The notes beneath the pieces were generated by a model. That model searched no databases, was not told the DNA's origin, and saw only the letters and a list, made by a program, of their open reading frames with translations. Shown piece by piece: positions 1 through 8,841 of a DNA stretch of 64,000 nt. The stretch covers positions 186,001 to 250,000 of the forward strand of contig NZ_BEWO01000001.1 of assembly GCF_002723975.1 (NCBI RefSeq). The letters are read 5' to 3'. The position numbers and the translations under genes are program-made. The stretch is from Gluconobacter japonicus (GTDB taxonomy: Bacteria; Pseudomonadota; Alphaproteobacteria; Acetobacterales; Acetobacteraceae). The stretch's first letter is position 1, and each line of letters starts with the position of its first letter.

Positions 1-1169
1 GTCTGAAGATCTGGACCGTTCTGCTGGCGATTGCGACGTTCTCGTTCTCGCTCTCCGGCACCTTCCTCGTCCGTTCAGGCATCCTGAACTCCGTTCATGC
101 CTTCGCGAATGATCCGGCCCGTGGTGTGTTCATTCTCGGCCTTCTGGCGCTGGTTATCGGTGGCTCGCTCGCTCTCTTCGCCTGGCGTGCACCGTCCCTG
201 ACCTCAGGCGGCCTGTTCTCACCTGTGTCCCGCGAAGGCTCGCTGGTGCTGAACAACATTCTGCTGTGTTCCATCTGCGCCGTTGTTGTGACGGGCACGA
301 TGTACCCGCCCTTCATGCAGCTTCTGGCAGGCCGTACCATTTCTGTCGGCAAGCCGTTTTTTGACGCCGCCACCATCCCCCTGACAATCCCGCTCCTTCT
401 GGCCATGGGCGTCGGCACGGCTCTGCCCTGGAAGCGCGCACAACTGGCGCGCACGTTCTCGCATCTATTCGTGGCGGCCATTATTGCTGCTGTCGGGCTC
501 GTGCTGTGCTTCTGGAAATTCTCTGGTGCACTCCCGATCGCCTGTGGTGCATTGGCCATCTGGGTCATGGCCGCGTCCGTCACGGATATCCTGCGCCGCG
601 TCGGACTAGGTCATTCCAGCATGAGCGAGATGCTCGCCCGCTCCCGGAACCTGCCGCGCTCCAGTTGGGGTGCGGCGTTGGCTCATATTGGTGCGGGCAT
701 TACCGTTCTGGGTCTGTGCGGCATGTCCGGTGCCCAGCATGCGATTGTGGAAATCCATGTTGGTGAGACGCGGAGCCTTGCGGGAGATGACTGGACTCTT
801 CTCAACGTACACGATTATGCAGGCCCGAATTATCGCGCCATGCAGGCCGATATCGCCATCCGTCACAACGGCAGACTGATTACGACGCTGCATCCGGAAA
901 AGCGCGATTTCACCACGCAGAACCAGACCACAACGGAAGTCGCCATTCATACGAACTTCATTACGGACCTCTATGGTGTGGTGGGCGATCGACACGGAAC
1001 GGGCGCGGATGCGACCTATGTGCTACGTCTGCACCGTAACCCGCTGGCTCCATGGATGTGGCTTGGCGGGCTGGTCATGGCGATTGGTGGGGCCTTCTCC
1101 CTGTCAGATCGTCGCCTGCGCGTCGGCGCTCCGAAAAGGGCGGCCACACGGAACATGGCCCAGGCCTGA
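1..1169 (+). CDS. ccmF: Cytochrome c heme lyase subunit CcmF (5' end cut by window)
   Basis: The frame is open from base 3, so only the last ~388 residues are present. CcmF is the large inner-membrane subunit of the heme lyase that attaches heme to apocytochromes c on the periplasmic side. The first visible residues carry the conserved GTFLVRSG and SVHAFANDP stretches of CcmF. Several hydrophobic segments follow, then a periplasmic soluble loop and a last membrane segment before a basic tail. It is followed after 12 bases by ccmG, and the order ccmF-G-H-I is the usual one in alphaproteobacteria. The identification is secure; the true start lies outside the window. Confidence 0.95.
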   Translation, partial: LKIWTVLLAIATFSFSLSGTFLVRSGILNSVHAFANDPARGVFILGLLALVIGGSLALFAWRAPSLTSGGLFSPVSREGSLVLNNILLCSICAVVVTGTMYPPFMQLLAGRTISVGKPFFDAATIPLTIPLLLAMGVGTALPWKRAQLARTFSHLFVAAIIAAVGLVLCFWKFSGALPIACGALAIWVMAASVTDILRRVGLGHSSMSEMLARSRNLPRSSWGAALAHIGAGITVLGLCGMSGAQHAIVEIHVGETRSLAGDDWTLLNVHDYAGPNYRAMQADIAIRHNGRLITTLHPEKRDFTTQNQTTTEVAIHTNFITDLYGVVGDRHGTGADATYVLRLHRNPLAPWMWLGGLVMAIGGAFSLSDRRLRVGAPKRAATRNMAQA

Positions 1170-1181
1170 GGAGAGACACGC

Positions 1182-1736
1182 ATGAATTCAACACGACGTG
1201 GCCTGCTGACGGCCCTTCCGATTGTTGGTGCCGGCGTTCTGGGCGTCGGGTTCTGGAAAATGCTTCAAGGTATGGAAAGTGGCGGCTTTGACCCTCGGGC
1301 TGTGAAAAACCCGAATGTCGGGCGCCCCATTCCGCAGTTTGCCATGCCGGGTCTTCCTGGTCTGGGAGACGGCTTTACGGACAAGGAACTCAGGGCGGAG
1401 ACACGCCCGGTTCTGGTCAATTTCTTTGCGTCCTGGTGCATTCCGTGTGTTCAGGAAATGCCCGGCCTCCGCTCTATTTCACGGAACATGCCCATCTGGG
1501 GCATCGCCTATGAAGACAAGCCAGAAAATGCGAGCGCCTTCGTTCAGCGTGATGGGACGCCTTATGCCCGTGTCGCATCAGACCGCCATGGCCGTGTTGC
1601 GATTGACTGGGGTGTGACAGGAGTTCCGGAGAGCTTTCTCGTCGCGCCGGGGGGCCGAATCCTCTGGCATGGAAGCGCCGCGCTCGATCCGCAGATTTAT
1701 GAAGCGGAAATCCGCCCGCGACTGGCAGGCCTGTGA
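1182..1736 (+). CDS. ccmG: Thiol:disulfide interchange protein CcmG/DsbE
   Basis: This is a 184-residue membrane-anchored periplasmic thioredoxin. It reduces the heme-binding cysteines of apocytochrome c, or the CcmH disulfide, before heme attachment. An N-terminal anchor (about residues 8-27) precedes a thioredoxin fold with the active site WCIPC at residues 85-89. The cis-proline region GVPESF comes later. The ATG has a GAGGAGAG ribosome site just upstream. Its stop codon overlaps the ATG of ccmH, so the two are probably translationally coupled. Length and motifs fit CcmG well. Confidence 0.95.
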   Translation: MNSTRRGLLTALPIVGAGVLGVGFWKMLQGMESGGFDPRAVKNPNVGRPIPQFAMPGLPGLGDGFTDKELRAETRPVLVNFFASWCIPCVQEMPGLRSISRNMPIWGIAYEDKPENASAFVQRDGTPYARVASDRHGRVAIDWGVTGVPESFLVAPGGRILWHGSAALDPQIYEAEIRPRLAGL

Positions 1737-2194
1737 TGAAACGTCTTTCTGCGCTGCTTCTGGCCACAACACTTGTAGGGGGTGGCATTGCGTTTGCCGT
1801 CGATGATCCGGCGGAAATGCTCCCTAATCCCGTACAGGAGAAGCGAGCCGAAGCGATTGGCGCTCATCTCCGCTGTCTTGTCTGCCAGAACGAAAGCATT
1901 GAAGACAGTAGCGCGCCTTTGGCTCGTGATCTTCGGAAAGTGGTGCGGGAGCAGGTCGCGTCCGGAAAGTCGGATCAGCAGATTATGGACTGGATGACGG
2001 AACGCTACGGCGAGTTCATCCGGCTGGCGCCTCAGTTTTCATGGTCAACCGCCCTGCTCTGGCTGATGCCGGCACTAGCGCTGGTGGCCGGTCTTGTTAT
2101 TGCCTGGCGTGCGACGAGACGCCGCGTTGTCACGCCTGCGCCGCTCACGGATGAAGAGCGCGCGCGTCTGGATGCCCTGTCGGGCCGGGAGTAA
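1736..2194 (+). CDS. ccmH: Cytochrome c-type biogenesis protein CcmH (CcmL type)
   Basis: The product is a ~152-residue membrane protein with the thioredox motif LRCLVC (C47 and C50), which handles apocytochrome thiols in the periplasm. A signal peptide or anchor leads, and a single membrane helix lies near residues 101-121. This is the short form of CcmH without the TPR part; the TPR partner is the next gene, ccmI. I chose the ATG at 1736, which overlaps the ccmG TGA. A GTG one codon upstream (1733) is the alternative. It belongs to the ccm operon. Confidence 0.93.
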   Translation: MKRLSALLLATTLVGGGIAFAVDDPAEMLPNPVQEKRAEAIGAHLRCLVCQNESIEDSSAPLARDLRKVVREQVASGKSDQQIMDWMTERYGEFIRLAPQFSWSTALLWLMPALALVAGLVIAWRATRRRVVTPAPLTDEERARLDALSGRE

Positions 2195-2197
2195 GTC

Positions 2198-2938
2198 TTG
2201 TTCTGGTTGGGAATCCTGATTGTTGCAGGCGTTGCCCTGTTACCGGCCCTCTATGGCCTGCGCCGTCTCCGCCGTCGGGTGGATGCGCGTGACTCTGCCC
2301 TCACACTCTATCGTGGTCAGCTTGCGGAACTCGACCGGGACCGGGATCTTGGTCTCGTCAGTGGCGATGAATATGGCGCCGCGCGGATTGAAATCCAGCG
2401 CAGACTGCTCGCCGCCGATGAGTCGTCTTCCGCCCCGGACCTGAATGAAGGGGCATTCCGCTCCAAGCGGTTCCTGCCTGTCTTGGCTGTTGGTCTCGGA
2501 ATCCCACTCGCTGCATTCTGCCTTTATATTGTGAACGGCCATCCTTCCCTGCCCCCGCAGCCTCTGAGTGCGCGGCAGGTCAAGCCGGATGCGAAGGCCA
2601 TGGCAATGATCCAGAAGCTTCAGGCACAGGTTTCCACGATTCCGAAGGACAATCCGACCTACGAGACCGGTCATGTCCTGCTCGGTCAGATCGAGGCACG
2701 CGCGGGTCTGACTTCTGAAGCGATTGCCGACTGGAAGGTCGCGCTGGATACTCATTTCACGCCAGAGCTTGCAATCCAGCTCGCAGAACTCCAGACCCAG
2801 AAGGACGGACACATTTCTGCGAACAGTCTTGATCTGTATCGCCGTGCCCTGGCGGCGGCCCCGGCTGATGCGCAATGGCGCATGGCTGTGGAAGCGCGGA
2901 TCGCCGTGGGTGAACATGAGGAGAATAACGGCCAATGA
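2198..2938 (+). CDS. ccmI: Cytochrome c maturation protein CcmI (TPR apocytochrome chaperone)
   Basis: This 246-residue protein starts with TTG, six bases after a GGGAG ribosome site that overlaps the ccmH stop. CcmI holds the apocytochrome C-terminus and presents it to the heme lyase. Two membrane helices flank a cytoplasmic loop (residues 1-20 and about 89-110), as in CcmI/CycH. The loop carries the typical YRGQLAELDRD stretch. The periplasmic C-terminal part shows a TPR-like pattern around GHVLLGQIEARAGL. The last codons overlap the next gene by ATGA. The family is clear although CcmI sequences diverge quickly. Confidence 0.9.
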   Translation: MFWLGILIVAGVALLPALYGLRRLRRRVDARDSALTLYRGQLAELDRDRDLGLVSGDEYGAARIEIQRRLLAADESSSAPDLNEGAFRSKRFLPVLAVGLGIPLAAFCLYIVNGHPSLPPQPLSARQVKPDAKAMAMIQKLQAQVSTIPKDNPTYETGHVLLGQIEARAGLTSEAIADWKVALDTHFTPELAIQLAELQTQKDGHISANSLDLYRRALAAAPADAQWRMAVEARIAVGEHEENNGQ

Positions 2939-3219
2939 TGGAACCAGCGTCCAGCGCCGTCACAATCTGCCCGGTCTGCCGGGAAAAGATCCGCTCAACT
3001 GCGGAGCGTTGCCCGAACTGCGGGGCCGAGCGGCATTTCGGCCCACGGCTGATTGAGTCTGGCATCTGCGCCTTTGCGGGAATGGTGATTCTGGCTGCCA
3101 TTTCCAGACTGCTGATCCCGATGTCTTTGTGGACAATCGTTTTTGCCGTCGCAGGCCTCTGCGCGGGGTTCCTGTTTTCTCACAACCGCTTCGGCGGTGA
3201 TCGCTGGCTGGGCCAGTAA
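2935..3219 (+). CDS. Small zinc-ribbon membrane protein, function unknown
   Basis: The 94-residue product has a CPVC...CPNC zinc-ribbon knuckle pair (about residues 12-32) followed by two hydrophobic segments (about 45-62 and 67-83). I do not recognise a named family. The start ATG overlaps the ccmI TGA by four bases, so it is almost certainly expressed with the ccm genes. The knuckles face either heme or metal chemistry or simply scaffold the protein; nothing in the sequence decides this. It is the last gene before a strong hairpin. Confidence 0.7.
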   Translation: MMEPASSAVTICPVCREKIRSTAERCPNCGAERHFGPRLIESGICAFAGMVILAAISRLLIPMSLWTIVFAVAGLCAGFLFSHNRFGGDRWLGQ

Positions 3220-3224
3220 GAACC

Positions 3225-3253
3225 TGACCTGCGCGTTTCAGGCGAGCAGGTCA
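3225..3253 (+). terminator. Hairpin ending the ccm operon
   Basis: A perfect 8-base inverted repeat (3225-3232 with 3246-3253) encloses a 13-base loop just after the zinc-ribbon gene. There is no T run, so it may act as an RNA-stabilising or weak terminator structure. Confidence 0.5.
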
Positions 3254-3379
3254 TGACTTCTCATACGCACCATCCCTGAACATTCCCGGTTCGATCCAAA
3301 CCGGTTTTCCCGTTTCCTCTCTTGAGGTAGGGTCCGCGCAGGCATGAAACCCCCGTCCTGCAGGAAAGCGCCAGACCGC

Positions 3380-4783
3380 ATGAGCCGTATTGAAACCGAT
3401 GGCATGGGCCAGATCGAGGTTGCTGATGATGTTCTTTGGGGCGCTCAGACGCAGCGCTCCCTGAAATATTTCAGCATCGGACGCGAGTTGATGCCGCGCG
3501 AAATGATCGAAGCCTATGCGATCATGAAGCGGGCCTGCGCCACAGCCAATGCGGCCAGTGGACGACTTTCGCAGGATCGGGCAGCCCTGATCCACACGGT
3601 CTGTGATGAAATCATGAGCGGCCAACATGACCGCATGTTCCCGCTCCATGTGTGGATGACGGGCTCTGGCACGCAGTTCAACATGAACGTCAATGAAGTC
3701 ATTGCGAACCGAGCCAGCCAGCTGACGGGAAATGCACTTGGCAGCAAAACACCGCTGCATCCGAACGATCATGTGAACATGGCGCAGTCCACCAACTGCA
3801 ACTTCCCGACCGCCATGCATGTCGCGGCAGCGCTGGGCGTTGAGCGCCGCCTGATCCCTGCCCTGACGAAACTGCGGGATGCCATCGCAGCCAAGGCGGA
3901 AGACTGGAAGGATCTGGTCAAGGTTGGCCGGACCCATCTTCAGGATGCCGTTCCCATCACGCTGGGTCAGGAATGGCACGGTTACGCCGGGATGCTGACA
4001 GACAATATTGCGCGGCTTGAGGCTGCCCGGGATGGTCTTTTCCCGCTCGCTCTAGGCGGCACGGCATTGGGCACCGGCGTCAATACCGATCCCGGATTCG
4101 ATACCCGCGCCTGCACCGAGATCGCACGCCTCACTGGTCTTGGCTTTACGGCTGGCGAGAACAAATTCGCCTTGCAGGGTGCGCATGATGCGTTGGTGCA
4201 TCTGTCTGGCTGTCTGCGGACAACCGCGGGCAGCCTGTTCAAGATCGCCAATGACATCCGCCTGCTCGCCTGTGGTCCACGCGCGGGCTTTGGTGAGCTG
4301 CTCTTGCCTGAAAACGAGCCAGGCTCTTCCATCATGCCGGGCAAGATCAACCCGACACAGGCGGAAGCACTCTCCATGCTGGCGCTTCAGGTTATGAGCA
4401 ATGATGTTGCCGTTGGCCTCGGCGGAGCGTCCGGCATGATCGACATGAATGTGTACAAGCCATTGATGATCCACAACATCATGCAGGGCATTACACTTCT
4501 CCATGATGGCTCCGAGAACTTCCGCCAGCATCTTGTGGAGGGCACCCGAGCCAATGAAGCACGCATCAAGCAGGCTTTGGGTCAGTCCCTTGTTCTGGTG
4601 ACAGCCCTGTCCCCCGCCATCGGTTATGACAAAGCTGCGCAGGTGGCGCATTATGCGATGGAGAAGGATCTCAGTCCGAAGGACGCCGCACTGGAACTCG
4701 GGTTCATGACGGCGGAAGACTATGATCGTGTTGCTGATCCGCGCCTGATGCTTTCTCCCAACATCAAACCAGCCCGCTCCTGA
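3380..4783 (+). CDS. fumC: Fumarate hydratase class II
   Basis: This 467-residue enzyme interconverts fumarate and L-malate in the TCA cycle without an iron-sulfur cluster. The N-terminus ([10 protein letters not shown], then WGAQTQRS) and the superfamily signature [11 protein letters not shown] (from residue 315) are those of FumC. The [14 protein letters not shown] stretch separates it from aspartase less clearly than I would like, but the overall pattern is fumarase. I chose the ATG at 3380, with AGGAAAG upstream, because it gives the usual N-terminus. An ATG 36 bases upstream would add an atypical extension. It appears monocistronic. Confidence 0.93.
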   Translation: MSRIETDGMGQIEVADDVLWGAQTQRSLKYFSIGRELMPREMIEAYAIMKRACATANAASGRLSQDRAALIHTVCDEIMSGQHDRMFPLHVWMTGSGTQFNMNVNEVIANRASQLTGNALGSKTPLHPNDHVNMAQSTNCNFPTAMHVAAALGVERRLIPALTKLRDAIAAKAEDWKDLVKVGRTHLQDAVPITLGQEWHGYAGMLTDNIARLEAARDGLFPLALGGTALGTGVNTDPGFDTRACTEIARLTGLGFTAGENKFALQGAHDALVHLSGCLRTTAGSLFKIANDIRLLACGPRAGFGELLLPENEPGSSIMPGKINPTQAEALSMLALQVMSNDVAVGLGGASGMIDMNVYKPLMIHNIMQGITLLHDGSENFRQHLVEGTRANEARIKQALGQSLVLVTALSPAIGYDKAAQVAHYAMEKDLSPKDAALELGFMTAEDYDRVADPRLMLSPNIKPARS

Positions 4784-4797
4784 CCTCCTGATCTGTT

Positions 4798-4823
4798 CCC
4801 GCATGACGAAAACTTCATGCGGG
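4798..4823 (+). terminator. Hairpin after fumC
   Basis: A perfect 9-base stem (4798-4806 with 4815-4823) with an 8-base loop stands 14 bases after the fumC stop. It lacks a T run, so termination strength is uncertain. Confidence 0.6.
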
Positions 4824-4898
4824 ATCGGTAGCAGAGCGCCGACGGGACTGGTAGCGACAGTCTGATCCTGTAATCCTTCTTTCGGAGATGACAGACAG

Positions 4899-6404
4899 AT
4901 GATGTCCCGTCGTGCGCTGCTGCTCGCCCTGTCCCTTCTTTCCCCTGTATTTGCCCTGCCTGCCATGGCAGACGATGCCGCCAAGACACCCACACCCAAA
5001 ACGGACGCAGCCAAGACTACGGATAACTTTACCGGTGAAGCCGGTCTGCTCCCGGTCGATTCTGTAACGAAACATCATCTGAATGGCATCGCCTACACAG
5101 CCCATGCTGGCACACTGACGCTGCGCGGCCCGGACGGCAAACCGACTGCCCGCATGTTCTATGTGGCTTACACCAAAGACGGCGCCGCAGACGCCAAGCG
5201 CCCGGTCTCCTACTTCTTCAACGGTGGCCCTGGTGCTGCAACGGCCTATCTGAATCTGGGCGCTGCGGGACCGGTTGCCCTGACGATGCCCACCAAGGAC
5301 GCAACGGACGGCACCCATGCGACGCTGGGCGATAATCCGGATAGCTGGCTTCCGTTCACGGACATGGTGTTCTTTGACGCCGTCGGTACGGGATATTCCC
5401 GCCCGCTCGACACGGCGAAGGCTGGCGACCAGTTCTATGGCGTGAAGCAGGATGCCAGCACGTTTGCGAAGGCGATCCAGCTCTGGACAGCCAAGAACAG
5501 CCGTCAGGCCTCCCCTCATTATCTGGTGGGTGAAAGCTATGGCGGTATCCGGTCCATTCAGGTCGCCAATGCCCTTCAGATGGAACAGGGTATTCTGCTG
5601 AATGGTGTGGTCATGCTGTCTCCAGCGATCGAAATGCCTTTGCTGGATACAGACGAAAACCCGCTGTCCGCTGCCCTCATGATCCCCAGCCTTATTGCGG
5701 CGCATGAAAGCCCGAATGTCACACCGCAGTCTGCGGATGCGGCTTACGAATGGGCCATGGGCACTTATCTGAGCAAGGTCGCGGGCAAGCTGCCAAGTGG
5801 TGATGAGGGCAAGGCGTTCTACGCGGAAATATCCCGCCGCACCGGTCTGCCGGAAGACGTCGTGACCCGCCAGTATGGTGTTCCGGCGATCGGCTCGCAT
5901 GACGTCATGTCCCGCGATGGCAAGCTGCATGGTCTTTACGACTACACCCAGACGATTGCCGACCCATCCGCTGACGGGCTGGACGAGAGCCCCGATCCGA
6001 CGCTGTTCGGCTTTGGTCGCGCTTACGGCAATGCGTTCTCAGGCTATGCAGCCAATGATCTTGGGTTCCAGACGCCGCTGACCTACGATCTGCTGTCCTT
6101 CAAGGTGAACAGCAGTTGGAAGTGGAGTGAAGGCGGCCCTGCACCGGTTCATCAGATTCCGGTTCTGAACCGTCTTCTGGCGCTCGATCCGGGGCTGCGG
6201 GTGTTTGTCGCCAACGGTTATTATGACCTCGCCTGCCCGTTCGGAACGGCCCGTTGGATGAAGGATCATCTGACGGTTGGGGCGGATCGCGTATCCCTGC
6301 ATCTCTATCAGGGCGGACACATGCTCTACACACGCCCGGCAAGCCGTCATGCACTGTCTCTGGATGTTGCATCCTGGATGCAGCAGGACGCTCTTCAACA
6401 CTGA
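4899..6404 (+). CDS. Secreted serine carboxypeptidase (peptidase family S10)
   Basis: The 501-residue precursor has a signal peptide (about residues 1-25, ending near ALPAMA) and is probably periplasmic. Family S10 enzymes release C-terminal amino acids at acidic pH, which suits an acid-producing bacterium. The catalytic triad is visible: Ser213 in GESYGG, Asp443 in GYYDLACPF and His474 in QGGHMLY. The oxyanion region FNGGPGAA is also present. The first two codons are both ATG; 4902 is an equally possible start. It stands alone between fumC and the phytochrome locus. Substrate is unknown. Confidence 0.88.
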   Translation: MMSRRALLLALSLLSPVFALPAMADDAAKTPTPKTDAAKTTDNFTGEAGLLPVDSVTKHHLNGIAYTAHAGTLTLRGPDGKPTARMFYVAYTKDGAADAKRPVSYFFNGGPGAATAYLNLGAAGPVALTMPTKDATDGTHATLGDNPDSWLPFTDMVFFDAVGTGYSRPLDTAKAGDQFYGVKQDASTFAKAIQLWTAKNSRQASPHYLVGESYGGIRSIQVANALQMEQGILLNGVVMLSPAIEMPLLDTDENPLSAALMIPSLIAAHESPNVTPQSADAAYEWAMGTYLSKVAGKLPSGDEGKAFYAEISRRTGLPEDVVTRQYGVPAIGSHDVMSRDGKLHGLYDYTQTIADPSADGLDESPDPTLFGFGRAYGNAFSGYAANDLGFQTPLTYDLLSFKVNSSWKWSEGGPAPVHQIPVLNRLLALDPGLRVFVANGYYDLACPFGTARWMKDHLTVGADRVSLHLYQGGHMLYTRPASRHALSLDVASWMQQDALQH

Positions 6405-6410
6405 GTTAAA

Positions 6411-6440
6411 TTGACAAGCGGCAGGGGAAAACCCTAAGGT
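6411..6440 (+). promoter_or_regulatory. Candidate sigma-70 promoter for the phytochrome locus
   Basis: A perfect TTGACA (6411-6416) stands 18 bases before TAAGGT (6435-6440). The -10 match is weak. It lies 50 bases upstream of a short frame that leads into the phytochrome gene. Assigned by eye only. Confidence 0.4.
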
Positions 6441-6489
6441 TCACGATATATTCCTTCCAGTTTTCTCAGCCTGGAAGCAGGATCGTGAC

Positions 6490-6576
6490 ATGTCTTTTCT
6501 TCTGCCGATCCTCATGGGTGGGCTGCCCGTCAGGGCGATTGTTGCATCACCGCTGAGAGGACTGTTCAGACTTTGA
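6490..6576 (+). CDS. Possible 28-residue upstream frame overlapping the phytochrome start
   Basis: An ATG preceded by an AGCAGGA ribosome site opens a 28-codon frame. It ends in TGA exactly overlapping the TTG start of the phytochrome gene (TTGA, 6573-6576). The peptide is hydrophobic with basic residues and has no recognisable family. The good ribosome site and the exact overlap suggest translational coupling; whether the peptide itself matters is unknown. Chance cannot be excluded for so short a frame. Confidence 0.4.
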   Translation: MSFLLPILMGGLPVRAIVASPLRGLFRL

Positions 6577-8774
6577 CTTCGTCTTCAAAAACTTCTCAGT
6601 TGGGGCAGCCTCTCTCGGAAGCATTGCTAACGGCCTGCGACCGTGAACCGATCCATCGTCCGGACGCCATCCAGTCTTATGGACTTCTCCTGATTGCCGA
6701 TGCCAGTACCCTGACTGTTCTGGGAGGGGCAGGCGATCTTGAGGGACGTCTGTCGACAGACTGGCTGGGCCGCTCCTTGCCAGAACTTCTGAGTTTGCCG
6801 CCTGGAGGCTTTCAGGATTTTACACCGGCATCCTTCAGCGATGCCCGGATTTCAGGACTTCAGGGGGAGACATTCAGTCTTCTGATCCATCCTTCGGATG
6901 GAAAACTTCTGGTAGAGCTTGAACCCATTCAGGAAGCGCGCCTCCTGACGTGGGAAATCTTTGGCCGTATTGATGCTACTGCCGACCGCTTTGAGCGGTG
7001 TCCGGATGTTGCGGAAGTCTGCCGCCAAGGCGCCAAGGTCTTCAAAAAACTGACCGGCTTTGACCGGGTCATGGTCTATCGTTTCCAGGAAGATGGTTCC
7101 GGATGTGTCGTCGGGGAACATCGCAACGAGATTTTCCCATCGCTACTGAACCATCATTTTCCAGCAAGTGATATTCCTCGTCAGGCGCGGGCGCTCTATC
7201 TGCGCAACCGTATCCGCGTCATCCCGAATGTCCATTACGAGGCAGCCGTCATCCGACCTGCTGAAGCCGGTCTTTCAGGGATTGATCTGAGCGATGTGCA
7301 GCTTCGGAGCATTTCGCCCGTTCACCTGCAATACATGGCCAATATGGGCGTGGCAGCGTCAGCCTCCATTTCACTTGTTGTAGATGGCGTGCTGTGGGGC
7401 ATGATCACCTGTCACAACGCAACGCCCCGCATCCTTTCCGAAGACATTCGCGCCGCCTGCCGCACACTGGCTGGCGTCATGTCCCGGCAGTTACGCAACA
7501 AGGAAGAGCTGGTCACCTACCAGGAACGCCTGCGCCTCCGGAATGCGACGGAATTTGCCACCTCACATTTTGATGCCGCTGCATCCGTTGAGACCAATCT
7601 GCGCCATTTCGCCTCCGAACTTCGAAGTCTGTTCCCCTGCGATGGCTTTGCGGTCATTGGAACGCAGGATGTAACAGCATGTGGAGTAACGCCCGCCAAA
7701 GCTGACCTGCTCGCCATCCGCGACTGGCTCAGACTGGGCAGCAATGGAGGGATTTTCTGCAGCTCGTCCTTGGGCAAAGACTATCCTCCGGCAGAGAACT
7801 GGCCAACTCTTTCGGCTGGCATTATCGCCATTGCCCTGCCTTTCCGCTCTCCGCTGACATTGATCTGGAGCCGCGTGGAAATTGTTCAGGTCATTGAGTG
7901 GGCAGGGAATCCTCATAAAGGCACACCAGACCAGGACGGCATTCTGCACCCTCGCAAGTCCTTTGACTCATGGCAGCAAACTGTCTGCGGCCAGTCCCAA
8001 CGCTGGAATACCGAACAAAAACAGGCGGCACGCCGTCTGCGCAGGATCCTGATTGCCGATTACCAGACCCATCAGCTTCGTGAACTGAACGCCACGTTGA
8101 CCGCAACGGTGCAGGAGCGGGAAAGCCTCTTGCAACAGAAGGATTTCCTGATCCGCGAGGTCAACCACCGCGTACAGAATTCGCTTCAGATGGTCGCATC
8201 CTTTCTGAAGCTACAGGCCCGTACCTCGACGAACGAGGAAACCACCCAGGCCCTGTCTGAAGCGCAGCACCGGATTGCCGCCATCGGTCTGGTTCACAGG
8301 CGTCTGTATCGTGGCGATCATGTCGGTGTGGTTGATCTAAGCCGCTATCTTGAAGAACTGATACAGGAACTCTGCTCCTCCTTAGGCGCAGCATGGGAAA
8401 GGCATCTGCGCATTTTTCTTGTTCCTGTCACACTGTCGGCTGATCGCGCGATCAATGTTGGCCTCGTGCTGACGGAACTGGTCATTAACGCCAGCAAATA
8501 TGCTTATCGTGGCGACGCAGGCCCGCTGCATATCACCCTTTCGGAAACAGGCGATCGGCTGATCCTGACAGTGTCCGATCAGGGGTGTCACGACATTGAT
8601 ATGAATGGAAACGGCTTTGGTACGCGCATGATGAAAGCCGTTGTCAGCAGCCTGTCCGGTACTCTGACCTACACGCTTCTTCATCCGGGCCTGGAAGCCG
8701 TCATGTCCGTACCGCTTGATACACATTCAACCGGGAGTCATAGCGAAACCCCGGACGAACAACTGTATTCGTGA
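6573..8774 (+). CDS. Bacteriophytochrome sensor histidine kinase (PAS-GAF-PHY-HisKA_2-HATPase)
   Basis: The 733-residue protein is a red/far-red photoreceptor kinase. Cys22, in ACDREPIHRPDAIQ, fits the biliverdin-binding cysteine of bacterial phytochromes. A PAS domain (about 20-110) is followed by GAF with PASDIPRQAR (from 197) and SPVHLQYMANMG (His251), and then by PHY with the tongue motif PRKSF (460-464). The kinase is of the HisKA_2/HWE-like kind: His532 in EVNHRVQNSLQ, then an ATPase with ELVINASKYAY and GNGFGTRMM. The normal ATPase G1 box is altered to SDQGCHD. The TTG start follows GAGAGG by 12 bases. No receiver domain is attached or adjacent. The next gene is a diguanylate cyclase. 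Confidence 0.92.
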   Translation: MTSSSKTSQLGQPLSEALLTACDREPIHRPDAIQSYGLLLIADASTLTVLGGAGDLEGRLSTDWLGRSLPELLSLPPGGFQDFTPASFSDARISGLQGETFSLLIHPSDGKLLVELEPIQEARLLTWEIFGRIDATADRFERCPDVAEVCRQGAKVFKKLTGFDRVMVYRFQEDGSGCVVGEHRNEIFPSLLNHHFPASDIPRQARALYLRNRIRVIPNVHYEAAVIRPAEAGLSGIDLSDVQLRSISPVHLQYMANMGVAASASISLVVDGVLWGMITCHNATPRILSEDIRAACRTLAGVMSRQLRNKEELVTYQERLRLRNATEFATSHFDAAASVETNLRHFASELRSLFPCDGFAVIGTQDVTACGVTPAKADLLAIRDWLRLGSNGGIFCSSSLGKDYPPAENWPTLSAGIIAIALPFRSPLTLIWSRVEIVQVIEWAGNPHKGTPDQDGILHPRKSFDSWQQTVCGQSQRWNTEQKQAARRLRRILIADYQTHQLRELNATLTATVQERESLLQQKDFLIREVNHRVQNSLQMVASFLKLQARTSTNEETTQALSEAQHRIAAIGLVHRRLYRGDHVGVVDLSRYLEELIQELCSSLGAAWERHLRIFLVPVTLSADRAINVGLVLTELVINASKYAYRGDAGPLHITLSETGDRLILTVSDQGCHDIDMNGNGFGTRMMKAVVSSLSGTLTYTLLHPGLEAVMSVPLDTHSTGSHSETPDEQLYS

Positions 8775-8786
8775 GACGGAGCATCC

Positions 8787-8841
8787 CATGAACAGGAAGA
8801 TCAACGATGCGGATTAAAGGAATTCCGCTCTTCCTGTCATG
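8787..8841 (+). repeat. Inverted repeat enclosing the diguanylate cyclase start codon
   Basis: The left arm (8787-8800) and right arm (8829-8841) are complementary over 13 bases, with one extra A in the left arm. Each arm contains an ATG, and the right one is the start codon of the cyclase gene. In RNA the start would be paired, so this may be a translational control hairpin. Confidence 0.55.

Noticed and set aside
3284-3300. tRNA T-loop-like GGTTCGATCC
   Set aside because: No acceptor stem, anticodon arm or D arm can be built around it.
4052-5014. Long open frame on the minus strand opposite fumC and the S10 gene
   Set aside because: It spans the gap and ends of two well-supported genes, has no family motif and is a codon-bias shadow.
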